Positions 8,586 through 17,092 of a stretch of 64,000 nucleotides of DNA are shown here, piece by piece (the stretch's first letter is position 1; every line of letters starts with the position of its first letter). Under the pieces are notes generated by a model. That model was not told the origin of the DNA. It was given only the letters and a program-made list of their open reading frames with translations, and searched no databases. Source of the DNA: JACCTI01 sp051005695 (lineage in GTDB: Bacteria > Verrucomicrobiota > Verrucomicrobiia > Chthoniobacterales > UBA10450); assembly GCA_051005695.1 (NCBI GenBank), contig JBPCJC010000018.1:48379-112378 (forward strand), given 5' to 3'. A program made the position numbers and the translations under genes.

Positions 8586-9791
8586 CTACGCGGAGCCGGC
8601 GAGTTTTGCCAACAACGGTTCGATCGTGTGTTCGATGGTGAAATTGCGCTCGATGCGTTGGCGACCGGCGCGCCCAAATCGCGCGCGCAGATTTTCCTCC
8701 GAGATCAAACGTGTGAGCGCGCCAGCGAGGGCGGAATGATCGCGTGGCGAAACCAGCAGGCCGGTTTCGTTATTCGCGACTAACTCCGGAATCCCCGCCA
8801 CCGTGGTCGAAACGACAGGTTTTGCGCTCGTCATAGCTTCCGCAATCACGGTCGGGAAGACGTCGCTCGCCCCGCGGCGGTCGACGATCGCGGCCAGAAC
8901 AAAAATGTCGCACGCCGCGAGAGCGCCGAGGACGTAATCCTGTGATCGCTCGCCGGAAAAATGAATTTTCTCGGTAACATTTTTTTCGTTGGCGCGCGCC
9001 CGCAGTTCGTCACGCAGTTCGCCGTCGCCGATAATTTCGCAGCGGAAATCGATACCATTTCGCTGCAGTTCCGCGCAGGCGTCGAGCAAGACATCAAAGC
9101 CTTTAAATTCTACCAGCCGGCCAACACTCAGAAGACGCACCGGTCCTGCGGCGCGCGCTGTTGAGTCGATGGCCGCGGAGAATTTTTTCAGCTCCATCCC
9201 ATTGTAAACGCGGAGGGTTTTTCCGGCGGACGCCGGGCACTGCGCCGCCAAAAGATCGCGACTAAAGTTCGTTTCCGCGGCGACGAATTCCGCCTTCCCA
9301 CAGATTTCGCAGAGCAATTCTTCGTTACCAAGATCGGTCATGAAATCCTGGCCGTGCGCCGTCATACTGAACGGGATCGCGCTGATTGCGTTGACGAAAA
9401 GCGCAGTGTGCGCGGCGCGATTCGCGAAGTGCACGTGCACGTGGTTCACTTTTTCGCGCTCGAACAGATCGACGAAGAAAAGCGCGTTGCGCGCGCGCAA
9501 TGCCGCCTTGTATTCCGGGCCGTATTTTCGCTCGTGTTCCGCGATCAAACGCTCGGGCCAGCGGCCCTTCTGTTTCGCGTTCCGCACCAGCTTTTCCAAC
9601 TTTACTTTTTCAGGTGCGTAGTGAATCGGCGCGCGCAAACGTGCAAGATATTCGTGTCGCACCGGCGTTTTCGGCGGATACATCGAAGCGATGACAAGGT
9701 CGAATCCGCGGCGCTCGAGCTCTAGCATTTCCGTGTCGCAGAAAGTCTGCGAGAGCACCGGATAGCGCGAGTAAAGGTAGCCGAGGCGCAT
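8586..9791 (-). CDS. Glycosyltransferase family 4 protein
   Basis: 401 aa, GT-B fold. The N-terminus (MRLGYLYSRYPVLSQTF) resembles colanic-acid/exopolysaccharide WcaL-type transferases. The C-terminal half carries the GT4 donor-site pattern: LLSVGRLVEFKGFDVLLDA, then GDGELRDEL, and EAMTSAKPVVSTTVAGIPEL with the preceding FPTVIAEA Glu motif. It would transfer a sugar from a nucleotide donor onto a surface glycan. Immediate proximity to rmlA suggests a polysaccharide role; donor and acceptor cannot be told from sequence. Confidence 0.88.
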   Translation of the reverse strand: MRLGYLYSRYPVLSQTFCDTEMLELERRGFDLVIASMYPPKTPVRHEYLARLRAPIHYAPEKVKLEKLVRNAKQKGRWPERLIAEHERKYGPEYKAALRARNALFFVDLFEREKVNHVHVHFANRAAHTALFVNAISAIPFSMTAHGQDFMTDLGNEELLCEICGKAEFVAAETNFSRDLLAAQCPASAGKTLRVYNGMELKKFSAAIDSTARAAGPVRLLSVGRLVEFKGFDVLLDACAELQRNGIDFRCEIIGDGELRDELRARANEKNVTEKIHFSGERSQDYVLGALAACDIFVLAAIVDRRGASDVFPTVIAEAMTSAKPVVSTTVAGIPELVANNETGLLVSPRDHSALAGALTRLISEENLRARFGRAGRQRIERNFTIEHTIEPLLAKLAGSA

Positions 9792-9834
9792 CTTGAGAAA
9801 CCGACGCCTGACTCGTTAGGCCGCAGCCTCGGAG

Positions 9835-10152
9835 TTAGGAAAACTGGACGTCTTTGCCCGGATCCATTTCGAAGTCGAGATCAAGCGTTTCGGCCGCGTT
9901 CGGCCTGATCACTTCTTCGACGAATTTCATATAGATCGGGTCCCCGCAGAAGACGTCGTATTTATCCATCGACTCGAAATCGATCGCGATGAAAAAGGGC
10001 CAGGCCATCTCGCTTTTAATCCGCTTGCCGCACTTGATGCTCAGGACCTCGGGAATTTTCAGGAGCTGCATACGCGCATTCATCATCATCTCTTCGACGC
10101 GCGCCGGAGTGACTTCCGGTTTGAGTTTGAACAAGGCGACGTGGTGGACCAT
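9835..10152 (-). CDS. Dabb (stress-responsive A/B barrel) domain protein
   Basis: 105 aa. MVHHVALFKLKPEVTPARVEEM at the start and FIAIDFESMDKYDVFCGDPIYMKFVEEVI further on are the pattern of the small dimeric alpha/beta-barrel Dabb family, whose members are mostly of unknown function or act as small-molecule cyclases or stress proteins. No catalytic assignment is possible. It lies 61 bp downstream of nuoA on the same strand. A dispersed 9-mer (9813-9821) lies in the spacer between this gene and the glycosyltransferase start. Confidence 0.82.
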   Translation of the reverse strand: MVHHVALFKLKPEVTPARVEEMMMNARMQLLKIPEVLSIKCGKRIKSEMAWPFFIAIDFESMDKYDVFCGDPIYMKFVEEVIRPNAAETLDLDFEMDPGKDVQFS

Positions 10153-10213
10153 GGCGGCTAAGGATTAGGCGGAAGGCACGAGGGCGCAAGCAGCAAAGCC
10201 GCTGCCGCGGGCG

Positions 10214-10585
10214 CTACTTTTTCCAGTCGAGCGCGCCTTTTTTTAACGCGTAAACATATCCGACCATGAGGATGGAAACGAAGCCGAGCATGCTCCAGAG
10301 GATGGTCTTGCTGGCGACGATCGATTCCTTGTAAACCACCGCCCACGGATACATGAAGACGATCTCGAGATCGAAGAGGATGAAGAGCATCGCGACCAAA
10401 TAAAACTTCACGCTGAAGCGCGGCTGCGCTTCGCCCTGCGGGATCATGCCGCATTCGTAAGCGGAGTCCTTGATCTTCGAACGCCGGCCGACTTTGCCGA
10501 GGAGGACGCTGATGAGTAACGCGGAGACGGCGAACCCGATCGCCACCAAAATGTGGAGCAGGACCGGGAGGTATTCGCGAATCAT
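10214..10585 (-). CDS. nuoA: NADH-quinone oxidoreductase subunit A
   Basis: Small membrane subunit of respiratory complex I, 123 aa with three membrane segments. SAYECGMIPQGEAQPRFSVK and then FYLVAMLFILFDLEIVFMYPWA is the classic NuoA/ND3 signature containing the loop Cys and the conserved Asp/Glu in the second helix. No nuoB or other complex I gene is adjacent: the neighbours are a Dabb protein and a small unknown gene. The rest of the complex must be encoded elsewhere. Confidence 0.94.
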   Translation of the reverse strand: MIREYLPVLLHILVAIGFAVSALLISVLLGKVGRRSKIKDSAYECGMIPQGEAQPRFSVKFYLVAMLFILFDLEIVFMYPWAVVYKESIVASKTILWSMLGFVSILMVGYVYALKKGALDWKK

Positions 10586-10615
10586 CCGGAGATGTCGAAG
10601 GGGAGCGCGCGCGGG

Positions 10616-10954
10616 TTACTTCGAGGCGGTCGCGATCGGCTTGACCGGAACGCCCGGGAAGTGGCCGTTCTGCGGGGCGATCGCAGCGGCGAGCGCGGAT
10701 GGCAGACCCTTGTATTTCTTGGCGGTCTTCTTGACCGCGCCGCGCGCGACCAGGTTCTGAAGTTTTTCATACGCACGCAGGCGCAGCATTTCTTCACCAC
10801 CACTGGCGGCGTTCCGGGCACGAAGATTTTCGTGCACGATATCGAAAAGTTGTTTGAACTCGAACGAGGCGCGGCGGGACAAGACCGCCACTAATTCCTC
10901 GGTGACAAGATCCGGAACTCGACGAGAGAAAGCGTTTTTCCTCAGCATGGCCAT
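10616..10954 (-). CDS. Small basic protein of unknown function
   Basis: 112 aa, about 16% Arg+Lys, no membrane segment or signal peptide. The central part (VTEELVAVLSRRASFEFKQL, then ARNAASGGEEMLRLRAYEKL and VARGAVKKTAKKYKGL) looks like a helical domain followed by a short basic wing, reminiscent of a winged-helix DNA-binding fold, but no family is recognised. It lies 30 bp upstream of nuoA on the same strand and may be cotranscribed. Confidence 0.6.
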   Translation of the reverse strand: MAMLRKNAFSRRVPDLVTEELVAVLSRRASFEFKQLFDIVHENLRARNAASGGEEMLRLRAYEKLQNLVARGAVKKTAKKYKGLPSALAAAIAPQNGHFPGVPVKPIATASK

Positions 10955-11057
10955 AAGGCGCAGACGATAACATATTTGCCTGGAATGGCAGCAGTTTTCT
11001 GAGCCTGAACGGATGAATTCCGAGAGGTTTTGAGACCCTTATCTTGCGGCCCGGCAA

Positions 11058-12926
11058 TCAGGGCTCGGGCGTCGGCGAATCGTTTGGTTCCGGGGTCGGC
11101 GGTTCGTCCGGTTCCTGCGCCGGCGTTTCCGCGGGCTCGGCGGTTTCATCCGCTTCCGGTGTGGGAGAAACGGCGGCCGGCGCGCTCATTGTCGAAGGCA
11201 TTCCGTGTGCGGCCGGATGACTGTGCTTTTGATAAAAACTCGAGCTCAGAACAGAGGCCGCGCCGATACTGACTATGGCCTGGTAAATTGAAACCGGCCC
11301 GACCGATTCAGTCATGTAGCCATCGGTCTGATAAGTTTGCGACATCACGATCGGGCTCAGGTGCCGCGCGATCACATCCGACGCCGGCAACTTTCCGAGA
11401 TCCACGCTATCCGCGACCGCAGGCATAAAGGCCGCGGCCATGATCAGCATCGGTCGAATAGCCGCATCGAGGCGCGTATAAAAAAGCGCCGTGTCGATAT
11501 AGGCGAAAGCATTCTGCGGCGCGGGCACGAGCGCCTCGGCGCTTTTGAAACTTTGCGAGGCGCCGAGTCCGGAGCTGGCCGCGCCGCGCTTGATCGCGGT
11601 TTCTACGGAAATCGGATCCAGACCGGCGACGATCAATTGATTCGAAAGTGCGATCGTCGGCCCGATCGGCACCATCGGGTTCGGCGGCGGTTGGGTAAAA
11701 TATTGCACGCCATCTTTCTCGGAATTTTTCCAACCGGATTCGTCGCCGTTGGCGGCGATCACCGACATGATTTCGCGCGCTTTCGCCGCATCTTTCACCG
11801 GCAGAGTCGCGAAGAGCGCGGGCAAGCGCGCGTTCTGCGGCCAGTCGCCGATGACGCCGAGCTCGGCGCCGAAAGCGCTCTTCCAGGAATCCAACGTGAT
11901 TCCTTTCGCGGCGAACGCGTTCATCAAATTTTGCAGCGCGGGCGGAAAGCCATTGGCCGCCGCCTTGGTCGCGTCCGGCATTTGATGCGGCAGATGCAGG
12001 AAGCTCGCCGCGTAGAGAAATGACTCCGCGGTCGCGAGAGAGAGCGACGAACGCGTGAGCTCGCCGGTGTTTTCGATTTTCGGCATGGCGACGAACAGGA
12101 CGTCGCGGATTTTTCCATTCTCGAAGGTCGAGGCGGCGGCGATTCCCCGGATCTGGCGCAGGATCGAAACGTTCTCATTCGCCGCGGCCTCTTGCGGCAT
12201 AGTTGCGGCGAGGCGGGCGAAGTATTGATCGAGCCGGCCGTAGGCAAAAACCGCATACGACATCGGCATATGTTTGAAAGCTGTGGCGAAACCGGCGTCC
12301 GCCGTCAGCGTGCCCGCGGCATCTTTGGCACGGCCATCCGCGCGATCGAGCAACGCTTTCAAGCTCGTGAGATCGTTCCCGGCGAAGAACCAGTTCCCAT
12401 CGTAAACCGTCGCGATCGCCAACTGCTCGTGACTAACGACTTCGATCTGGTGCTGCGCGTAGGCGATGGTTTCGCGCTTCACCGCTGGGGCCGCCAGCTG
12501 CGCGCGCGCCCGCCATTGTCCGATCACTTTCTCGGCATCATCCGCGCTGCCCTTGAAGCGAAATCCGGCCAGCATCTTCGGCTGTTTGTTTTCGAAGGCG
12601 GTGATCGCGAAAAACGCATCCTTGATTTGCAGGGCGTCGAGCTGCTGCAACTTCTGCCGGAGCTCGTTCGCCTTCGGTGCATTCGTTAGGGGCTTTTGCA
12701 GGAAATCTTGCATCGCCGGTTCGCGCCAGAGTTTATAGAGGTCGGTCTCGTGCCATTTCGCGCGCGTGCTGTTCACATCCGGCACGTGAATCAGCGCCAG
12801 CGTTTCCTTGGGCAGGAGCGCGGTCACACTCGCGCTCGAGGTCCGCAGGCCGCCGCTGCGGATGGCGAACCAGATCCCGATCGCCACGGCCGCGCCCACT
12901 AACAGGAGCAGGAGGAATCTTTTCAT
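11058..12926 (-). CDS. Secreted/membrane-anchored protein of unknown function (DUF3352-like)
   Basis: 622 aa. An N-terminal signal anchor (residues 2-22) is followed by a large domain starting SVTALLPKETLALIHVPDV, which resembles DUF3352-type exported proteins, then a disordered C-terminus of tandem Glu-Pro-Thr-rich units (about residues 575-622, repeats around PTPEP). No catalytic motif is visible. The family is of unknown function; the domain assignment is tentative. The gene stands alone, with xerC/D upstream on the same strand. Confidence 0.7.
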   Translation of the reverse strand: MKRFLLLLLVGAAVAIGIWFAIRSGGLRTSSASVTALLPKETLALIHVPDVNSTRAKWHETDLYKLWREPAMQDFLQKPLTNAPKANELRQKLQQLDALQIKDAFFAITAFENKQPKMLAGFRFKGSADDAEKVIGQWRARAQLAAPAVKRETIAYAQHQIEVVSHEQLAIATVYDGNWFFAGNDLTSLKALLDRADGRAKDAAGTLTADAGFATAFKHMPMSYAVFAYGRLDQYFARLAATMPQEAAANENVSILRQIRGIAAASTFENGKIRDVLFVAMPKIENTGELTRSSLSLATAESFLYAASFLHLPHQMPDATKAAANGFPPALQNLMNAFAAKGITLDSWKSAFGAELGVIGDWPQNARLPALFATLPVKDAAKAREIMSVIAANGDESGWKNSEKDGVQYFTQPPPNPMVPIGPTIALSNQLIVAGLDPISVETAIKRGAASSGLGASQSFKSAEALVPAPQNAFAYIDTALFYTRLDAAIRPMLIMAAAFMPAVADSVDLGKLPASDVIARHLSPIVMSQTYQTDGYMTESVGPVSIYQAIVSIGAASVLSSSFYQKHSHPAAHGMPSTMSAPAAVSPTPEADETAEPAETPAQEPDEPPTPEPNDSPTPEP

Positions 12927-12971
12927 GCGCGCATTGTAGCCTCCGGCGCGCGCCCGCCAACGCTTAAACCG

Positions 12972-13874
12972 CTAGCCGCGCGGATGGAATTTTCGGTGCA
13001 CCGCCTTCAGCCGCTGCTGATCCACGTGGGTGTAAACCTGCGTCGTGGAAATGTCCGCGTGCCCGAGCAATTCCTGGATAATCCGCAGGTCAGCCCCGTT
13101 GCCTAACAAATGAGTCGCAAAACTATGGCGGAGCAGGTGCGGATAAATATTTTGCTCCAAACCGGACTGGCGCGCGCGTTCCTTCACGATCTGCCAGAGT
13201 CGCGAGGTGGTCAGTTTCGTCCCGCGCGCGGAGAGAAAAATCTCGCTGCCGGTGCGCGCCTTGACCAGCTTCGGCCGCTCCGCGGAAAGATAGGCCGCGA
13301 GCGCTTCGCAGGCTTTTCCGCCCACCGGGACGAGGCGAGTTTTGTTGCCCTTGCCGGTCACGCGCAGGATGCGCTCCTCGAAATTCAGATTTTCCAAACG
13401 CGCATTCGCCAGTTCCGAAATCCGCAGCCCGCTCGCGTAAAGCAGCTCGATGATCGCGCGATCACGCAGCCCACGCGGTTGGGTTGTCTTGATGCTCTCG
13501 AGTAACTGTTCGACCTGGAGTTCGTTCAAGGTTTCGGGCAGGTAACGCTCGATCCGCGGGAGATTGAGCGTCTCCGTCGGATCGCGTTTGATTCTTTTTT
13601 GTGCGAGCAGGAAACGAAAAAAAATCTTCAACGCCACCACCACGAGTTTGATCGAAGAAGCTGCCAGCCCGCGGCGCTTTAAGGCGCCGAGATATTCGCT
13701 CACTAACGGCTGGGTAATTTTTGCCGGATCAAAAATCTTGCGCGCGCCCGCGATCCATTCCGCAAACTCGGAAAGCGAACGTCGCGTGGAGAGTTGATAA
13801 TTTTCCGAGAGCCCGCGCTCGGTCGCGAGATAGCGAATGAAGCGATCGATCTCCGGTTCCATCTGCGCGCGCAA
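12972..13874 (-). CDS. xerD: Tyrosine recombinase XerC/XerD
   Basis: 300 aa, the usual length for chromosome-dimer-resolving recombinases that act at dif together with FtsK. N-terminal SAM-like core-binding domain (residues 1-95), then the catalytic domain with all six active-site residues: R151, K175, H246, R249, H272 and the nucleophile Y281 (HLLRHSFATHLL, LLGHADISTTQVYTHV). XerC and XerD cannot be separated with certainty from one sequence. No dif-like palindrome or integron context was noticed next to it, so a housekeeping role is more likely than a mobile-element integrase. Confidence 0.88.
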   Translation of the reverse strand: MRAQMEPEIDRFIRYLATERGLSENYQLSTRRSLSEFAEWIAGARKIFDPAKITQPLVSEYLGALKRRGLAASSIKLVVVALKIFFRFLLAQKRIKRDPTETLNLPRIERYLPETLNELQVEQLLESIKTTQPRGLRDRAIIELLYASGLRISELANARLENLNFEERILRVTGKGNKTRLVPVGGKACEALAAYLSAERPKLVKARTGSEIFLSARGTKLTTSRLWQIVKERARQSGLEQNIYPHLLRHSFATHLLGNGADLRIIQELLGHADISTTQVYTHVDQQRLKAVHRKFHPRG

Positions 13875-14080
13875 GTTGCCATCACGCGCCGCCTCTGAAA
13901 ATCACGAAACAGGCGCGGCGTTTTGAAGGCCGCAAATTGAACAACCACGTCTCCACCGGCGTCGGACCAGGCGTGCGCATCCAGTTCGCCGCAGGCACCG
14001 GAATAAGATCGTGGGCATCGCTTCATACCGGCAGCGACGATTGACAGGTAGCGCGTGAATGTCCGAACCTTATTCTGAAA

Positions 14081-14833
14081 ATGAGCCTCGACCTTAACAC
14101 CCTCTTGAATGACTGGCCGCACGAAAGCGGCTCCATCAAGGTGCGCAAAATTCTCGGTCTCGATGGCCGCGAGAAATTGCAGCTGCGCATCGATCTCGGG
14201 ATGCTCCAGATGGAAATGACCGGTCGTCCCGATGGTCATCGGCCGCATAATTGCGAATCGCTTTTGCAATATCATCAGCGGCGCGCCGCTCGTTCGGAAG
14301 CGCGCGGCGATGCTTACGAATTGAACTCCGAGCAATGCAGCGAGCTGCAGCAGGAAGGCATTCAATATTACCATCGTTACCTCAGCCTTTTTCAGATCAA
14401 CGATTTCCCCGCGGTCATTCGGGACACTCAGCGCAACCTCGATCTGTTCGAATTCGTTTCTACACACACCGAGCGCGACGAGCTCGCCTGGAGTTTTCAA
14501 CAATTCCGCCCCTACGTGCTGATGATGAACACCCGCGCGAAGGCGTCGATTTTGTTAGGCGATGGAAAATTCGGCGACGCCATGCGCGAGATCGAGCGCG
14601 GGCGCGACGCCATCCAAGAATTTTTCAATCAATCGAACTTTCCCGAGCTGGGCCAGAAAAGTTCCGAGCTCGCTTTCCTCGAGGAATGGCTGGAGGAAGT
14701 GAGCTCGAAGCGTCCGCTCTCCAAGCTCGAGATCATGCAGCGCGAAATGGAAGTCGCGATCGCGAGCGAGCTTTACGAGCGCGCCGCGGAATTGCGCGAC
14801 GCGATCAAGCTCCTGCAAACCTCGAAGAGCTAA
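14081..14833 (+). CDS. UVR-motif protein of unknown function
   Basis: 250 aa. The last about 40 residues (KLEIMQREMEVAIASELYER then AAELRDAIKLL) form a UvrB/UvrC (UVR) motif, a helical hairpin used for protein contacts in UvrB, UvrC, McsA and ClpC. The N-terminal about 200 residues are mostly helical, with alternating charged segments and no recognised domain. Homologues with this layout are annotated as UvrB/UvrC motif-containing proteins; the role is unknown. The long opposite-strand frame here (13703-14503) has no family features and is rejected. Confidence 0.7.
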   Translation: MSLDLNTLLNDWPHESGSIKVRKILGLDGREKLQLRIDLGMLQMEMTGRPDGHRPHNCESLLQYHQRRAARSEARGDAYELNSEQCSELQQEGIQYYHRYLSLFQINDFPAVIRDTQRNLDLFEFVSTHTERDELAWSFQQFRPYVLMMNTRAKASILLGDGKFGDAMREIERGRDAIQEFFNQSNFPELGQKSSELAFLEEWLEEVSSKRPLSKLEIMQREMEVAIASELYERAAELRDAIKLLQTSKS

Positions 14834-14887
14834 TTGCGTCCACCGATTTCGCAGATTGGTTAGAACCCATCTTACAAATCTTAAGGC

Positions 14888-14922
14888 CTGTCATCCTGAG
14901 CGAATGCGAAGGATCTCTGAGT
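14888..14922 (+). repeat. Single copy of a TGTCATCCTGAGCG-type interspersed repeat
   Basis: The intergenic stretch between the UVR gene and the oxidoreductase contains TGTCATCCTGAGCG, then AATGCGAAGGATCTCTGAG. This resembles a short interspersed repeat (TGTCATCCTGAGCGNAGCGAAGGATCT type) that I recall from many environmental bacterial genomes. Only one copy is in the window, so its repeat nature rests on memory, not on this sequence. Confidence 0.35.
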
Positions 14923-15001
14923 ATTTCTTCCCTCGCGTCGTTCGTATCGGAGCGTTTTGGGTCGGTAAAATCTGTAAACCTGTGGATGAATTGATTCCCC
15001 C

Positions 15002-15643
15002 GTGAGCACGACCAACCCGAGCTACATCGAACGCAAAGAGCGCTTTGCCCGCAAGATGGCCGGGAAAGCGAAGGCGACTGTTCGTTCCGAGAATCGCCTC
15101 CCGCCCGGCCAACATCTCACTCCCGGCTTTCCGGTCCTCGATCTCGGCATTCGTCCCGAGATCTCGTTAGGCGATTGGCGCCTCGACGTCACCGGCCTGG
15201 TCGAGAACCCGCAGAGTCTGAGCTGGGAAAAATTCAATGCTCTCCCGCGTTTCGAAGACGTGAGCGACTTCCATTGCGTCACCACCTGGAGCAAATACGA
15301 CGTCCAGTGGACCGGCGTCGCCTTCTTCACCCTCGCTGAACTCGTTAGGCCAAAGGCGGAAGCGAAACACGTCCTCTTCAGTAGCTACGACGGCTACACC
15401 ACCAACGTCCGGCTCGACGATTGCATGGACGACGACGTCCTCATCGCCACGCATTACGACGGCAAACCGTTGCCCAAAGATCACGGCGGCCCGGCCCGCG
15501 TCATCATTCCGAAACTCTACGCCTGGAAAGGCGCGAAGTTCATCCGCGGAATCGAATTCAGCGCCGAAGACAAACCCGGTTTCTGGGAAGTGCGCGGTTA
15601 CAGCAACACCGCCGACCCGTGGACCGAGGATCGCTTCTCGTAA
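15002..15643 (+). CDS. Sulfite-oxidase-like molybdopterin oxidoreductase (YuiH type)
   Basis: 213 aa, a stand-alone molybdopterin domain of the sulfite oxidase family without heme or dimerisation domains. The Moco-binding Cys lies in DFHCVTTWSKYDVQWTGV, a diagnostic block; PKLYAWKGAKFIRGIEF and FWEVRGYSNTADPWTEDRF near the end are also typical. There is no Tat signal, so it is probably cytoplasmic, unlike MsrP. The natural substrate is unknown. Start is GTG at 15002; no Shine-Dalgarno is obvious. Two exact dispersed 9-mers (15164, 15342) lie in the gene in different frames (Ser-Leu-Gly and Val-Arg). Confidence 0.85.
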   Translation: MSTTNPSYIERKERFARKMAGKAKATVRSENRLPPGQHLTPGFPVLDLGIRPEISLGDWRLDVTGLVENPQSLSWEKFNALPRFEDVSDFHCVTTWSKYDVQWTGVAFFTLAELVRPKAEAKHVLFSSYDGYTTNVRLDDCMDDDVLIATHYDGKPLPKDHGGPARVIIPKLYAWKGAKFIRGIEFSAEDKPGFWEVRGYSNTADPWTEDRFS

Positions 15644-16046
15644 CGCATGCTTCCGAGTTTGCGTTTTCTTTTTTAACCGCGGATTACACGGATTATACTA
15701 AGAGGGGGAAGGCAGCCCAAGCTTGGACAGGCCGCAAAGATCGTTCGCGCAGAATGCGCCAACCAACACGGCTGAAGCCGTGCGCTCCCCCAAATTGCCG
15801 ACCTTGCCTGCGCCCCCGCGTTTCGCGGCAGCGCGGACTGAAGCCTGCTTTTCGTATCGTTCGCTTCCAGCGTGCGGGGTTTTTCTAATCCACAGATTAC
15901 GCGGATTCTCACAGATTTTTTCGTAGCAACTATTCCGAATCGGATTCGTTAGGCTAGACTACGGAGAACAGGATCGCGATCCATCTGCCCAAGAATCTGT
16001 CAAAATCTGCGCAATCTGTTGACGCCAAACGCAGCGACGAAGCCCG
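15644..16046. repeat. Gene-free 403-bp region with degenerate repeat fragments
   Basis: No convincing gene. It holds fragments of a repeated word: CCGCGGATTACACGGATTA at about 15678, then CACAGATTACGCGGATTC and CACAGATTTTTTCG at about 15891-15923, and the opposite orientation as AATCTGTCAAAATCTGCGC and AATCTGTTGA at about 15993-16022. Such (CC)RCRGATTAC..GGATTC words are a common intergenic repeat type in soil bacteria; here they look decayed. One exact dispersed 9-mer is at 15946-15954, immediately followed by TAGAC. The region separates housekeeping genes from the lower-GC pseudopilin block. Confidence 0.5.
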
Positions 16047-16421
16047 GTGGCGCTGGAAAGCAGGCCGAGCTTGCCCCTTCCGAGAATTGCTGACATCTTC
16101 CGCCCCGTGTTACGCCTTTTGTTTCTCCTGTTAGTCGTCGCCGGCATCATCTGGCTCGGCTGGGAAACACCATTCAGAGAACGGATCTATGGTCCACCAC
16201 CCAAACCCGTCGCAGCTGTTCCGCGGCGCCCAGTGGCTTCGCCGACGCCGTCAGGCGGATGGATGTGGGATCAAAATCATCGGACGGCACTAGATCCACC
16301 GACCAGACGTGGTTTGCCGCCTAATCAGCCTCTCGCTTCGCCGACATCCGGCAGTTGGATGTGGGATAGCAAGCATCGCGCCTACTCAGATCCACCGCGC
16401 GGGTCTCCTACGCCACACTAG
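16047..16421 (+). CDS. Small membrane-anchored protein with two WMWD repeats
   Basis: 124 aa from a GTG start. One membrane segment (about residues 21-42, LRLLFLLLVVAGIIWLGW), then a Pro-rich exported tail holding two copies of a repeat of about 35 residues: SPTPSGGWMWDQNHRTALDP and SPTSGSWMWDSKHRAYSDPP. The repeat is also visible in the DNA (GGATGTGGGAT twice). No family recognised. It could be a real small surface protein; a start further downstream is possible. Confidence 0.5.
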   Translation: MALESRPSLPLPRIADIFRPVLRLLFLLLVVAGIIWLGWETPFRERIYGPPPKPVAAVPRRPVASPTPSGGWMWDQNHRTALDPPTRRGLPPNQPLASPTSGSWMWDSKHRAYSDPPRGSPTPH

Positions 16422-16426
16422 GAAAG

Positions 16427-17092
16427 TTAGGGATTTATCCCATCGGCACTTACCCGAGGTCGGAACCGGCCGTATGGGTCCGGAATAATCAAAAGTGTCG
16501 TCCGTTGGGTCGTCTTTAGGTCCACCTCTATCTGAGCCTGCGCCTGCTTCCCATTCGGGAGCTTCGCGTCTAGCATCAGTTTGCCCACAAATTGCCCAGT
16601 TAGCGGCAAGCTTTGGCCGTAGGCCAATAGGACCGCGGGCTGGTTTCCCATCGTGATGGAGACGGGAGTGCCCGGGAAGTAGTTTCGCACCATCAACGAT
16701 CCGCTCGTTGCCTTTGGGTTACTGGTGTCATTCACTAATTCGATCCCTTGGGGCGAGATGAGGACAGTGAAGAACTGGTTTGCCCTAAGATCCAGGTCAA
16801 AAGTTTTTAACGGCGTCTGCTGATTGCCAGTCCTGAAGATCGCCAGGCGATAATGACCAAGGGGAAATCCCTGATAGCTCGAATAAGTAAAGGCAGTGGC
16901 ATTGGCGATGAGTGGTTCGGCCGGTTTTTCGAGACGGCCTAAGTTAAAGGTGCCGCTAGTCGCCGGGAGCATATTCCAAAGCCGGACGTAGCCGTTTGGA
17001 ATCGGAGTAGGAGCAGGCGGCGCCCCGGAAACTGAAGCTCCGAATAAGGTGACGGCGCTACTAATCGCCAGCGTAAAGGATTTTAATGGCAT
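16427..17092 (-). CDS. Secreted protein of unknown function after the pseudopilin cassette
   Basis: 221 aa with a signal peptide (cleavage probably after VSGA, about residue 24). The mature part is rich in beta-type sequence (GYVRLWNMLPATSGTFNLGR, then FPLGHYRLAIFRTGNQQTPL), resembling DUF4397-like beta-sandwich proteins, but the match is loose. The ATG overlaps the end of cassette gene A by 32 bp, so it is probably the last gene of that transcript and may encode a protein handled by the pseudopilin machine. Confidence 0.6.
   Translation of the reverse strand: MPLKSFTLAISSAVTLFGASVSGAPPAPTPIPNGYVRLWNMLPATSGTFNLGRLEKPAEPLIANATAFTYSSYQGFPLGHYRLAIFRTGNQQTPLKTFDLDLRANQFFTVLISPQGIELVNDTSNPKATSGSLMVRNYFPGTPVSITMGNQPAVLLAYGQSLPLTGQFVGKLMLDAKLPNGKQAQAQIEVDLKTTQRTTLLIIPDPYGRFRPRVSADGINP

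Noticed and set aside
12972..13874. XerC/D-type gene as a phage or island integrase
   Set aside because: Length and sequence fit housekeeping XerC/D, and there is no att-like repeat, tRNA or phage gene next to it.
13703..14503. Long minus-strand frame opposite the UVR-motif gene
   Set aside because: No family features, and it overlaps both xerD and the UVR gene; codon pattern is that of an antisense shadow in GC-rich DNA.
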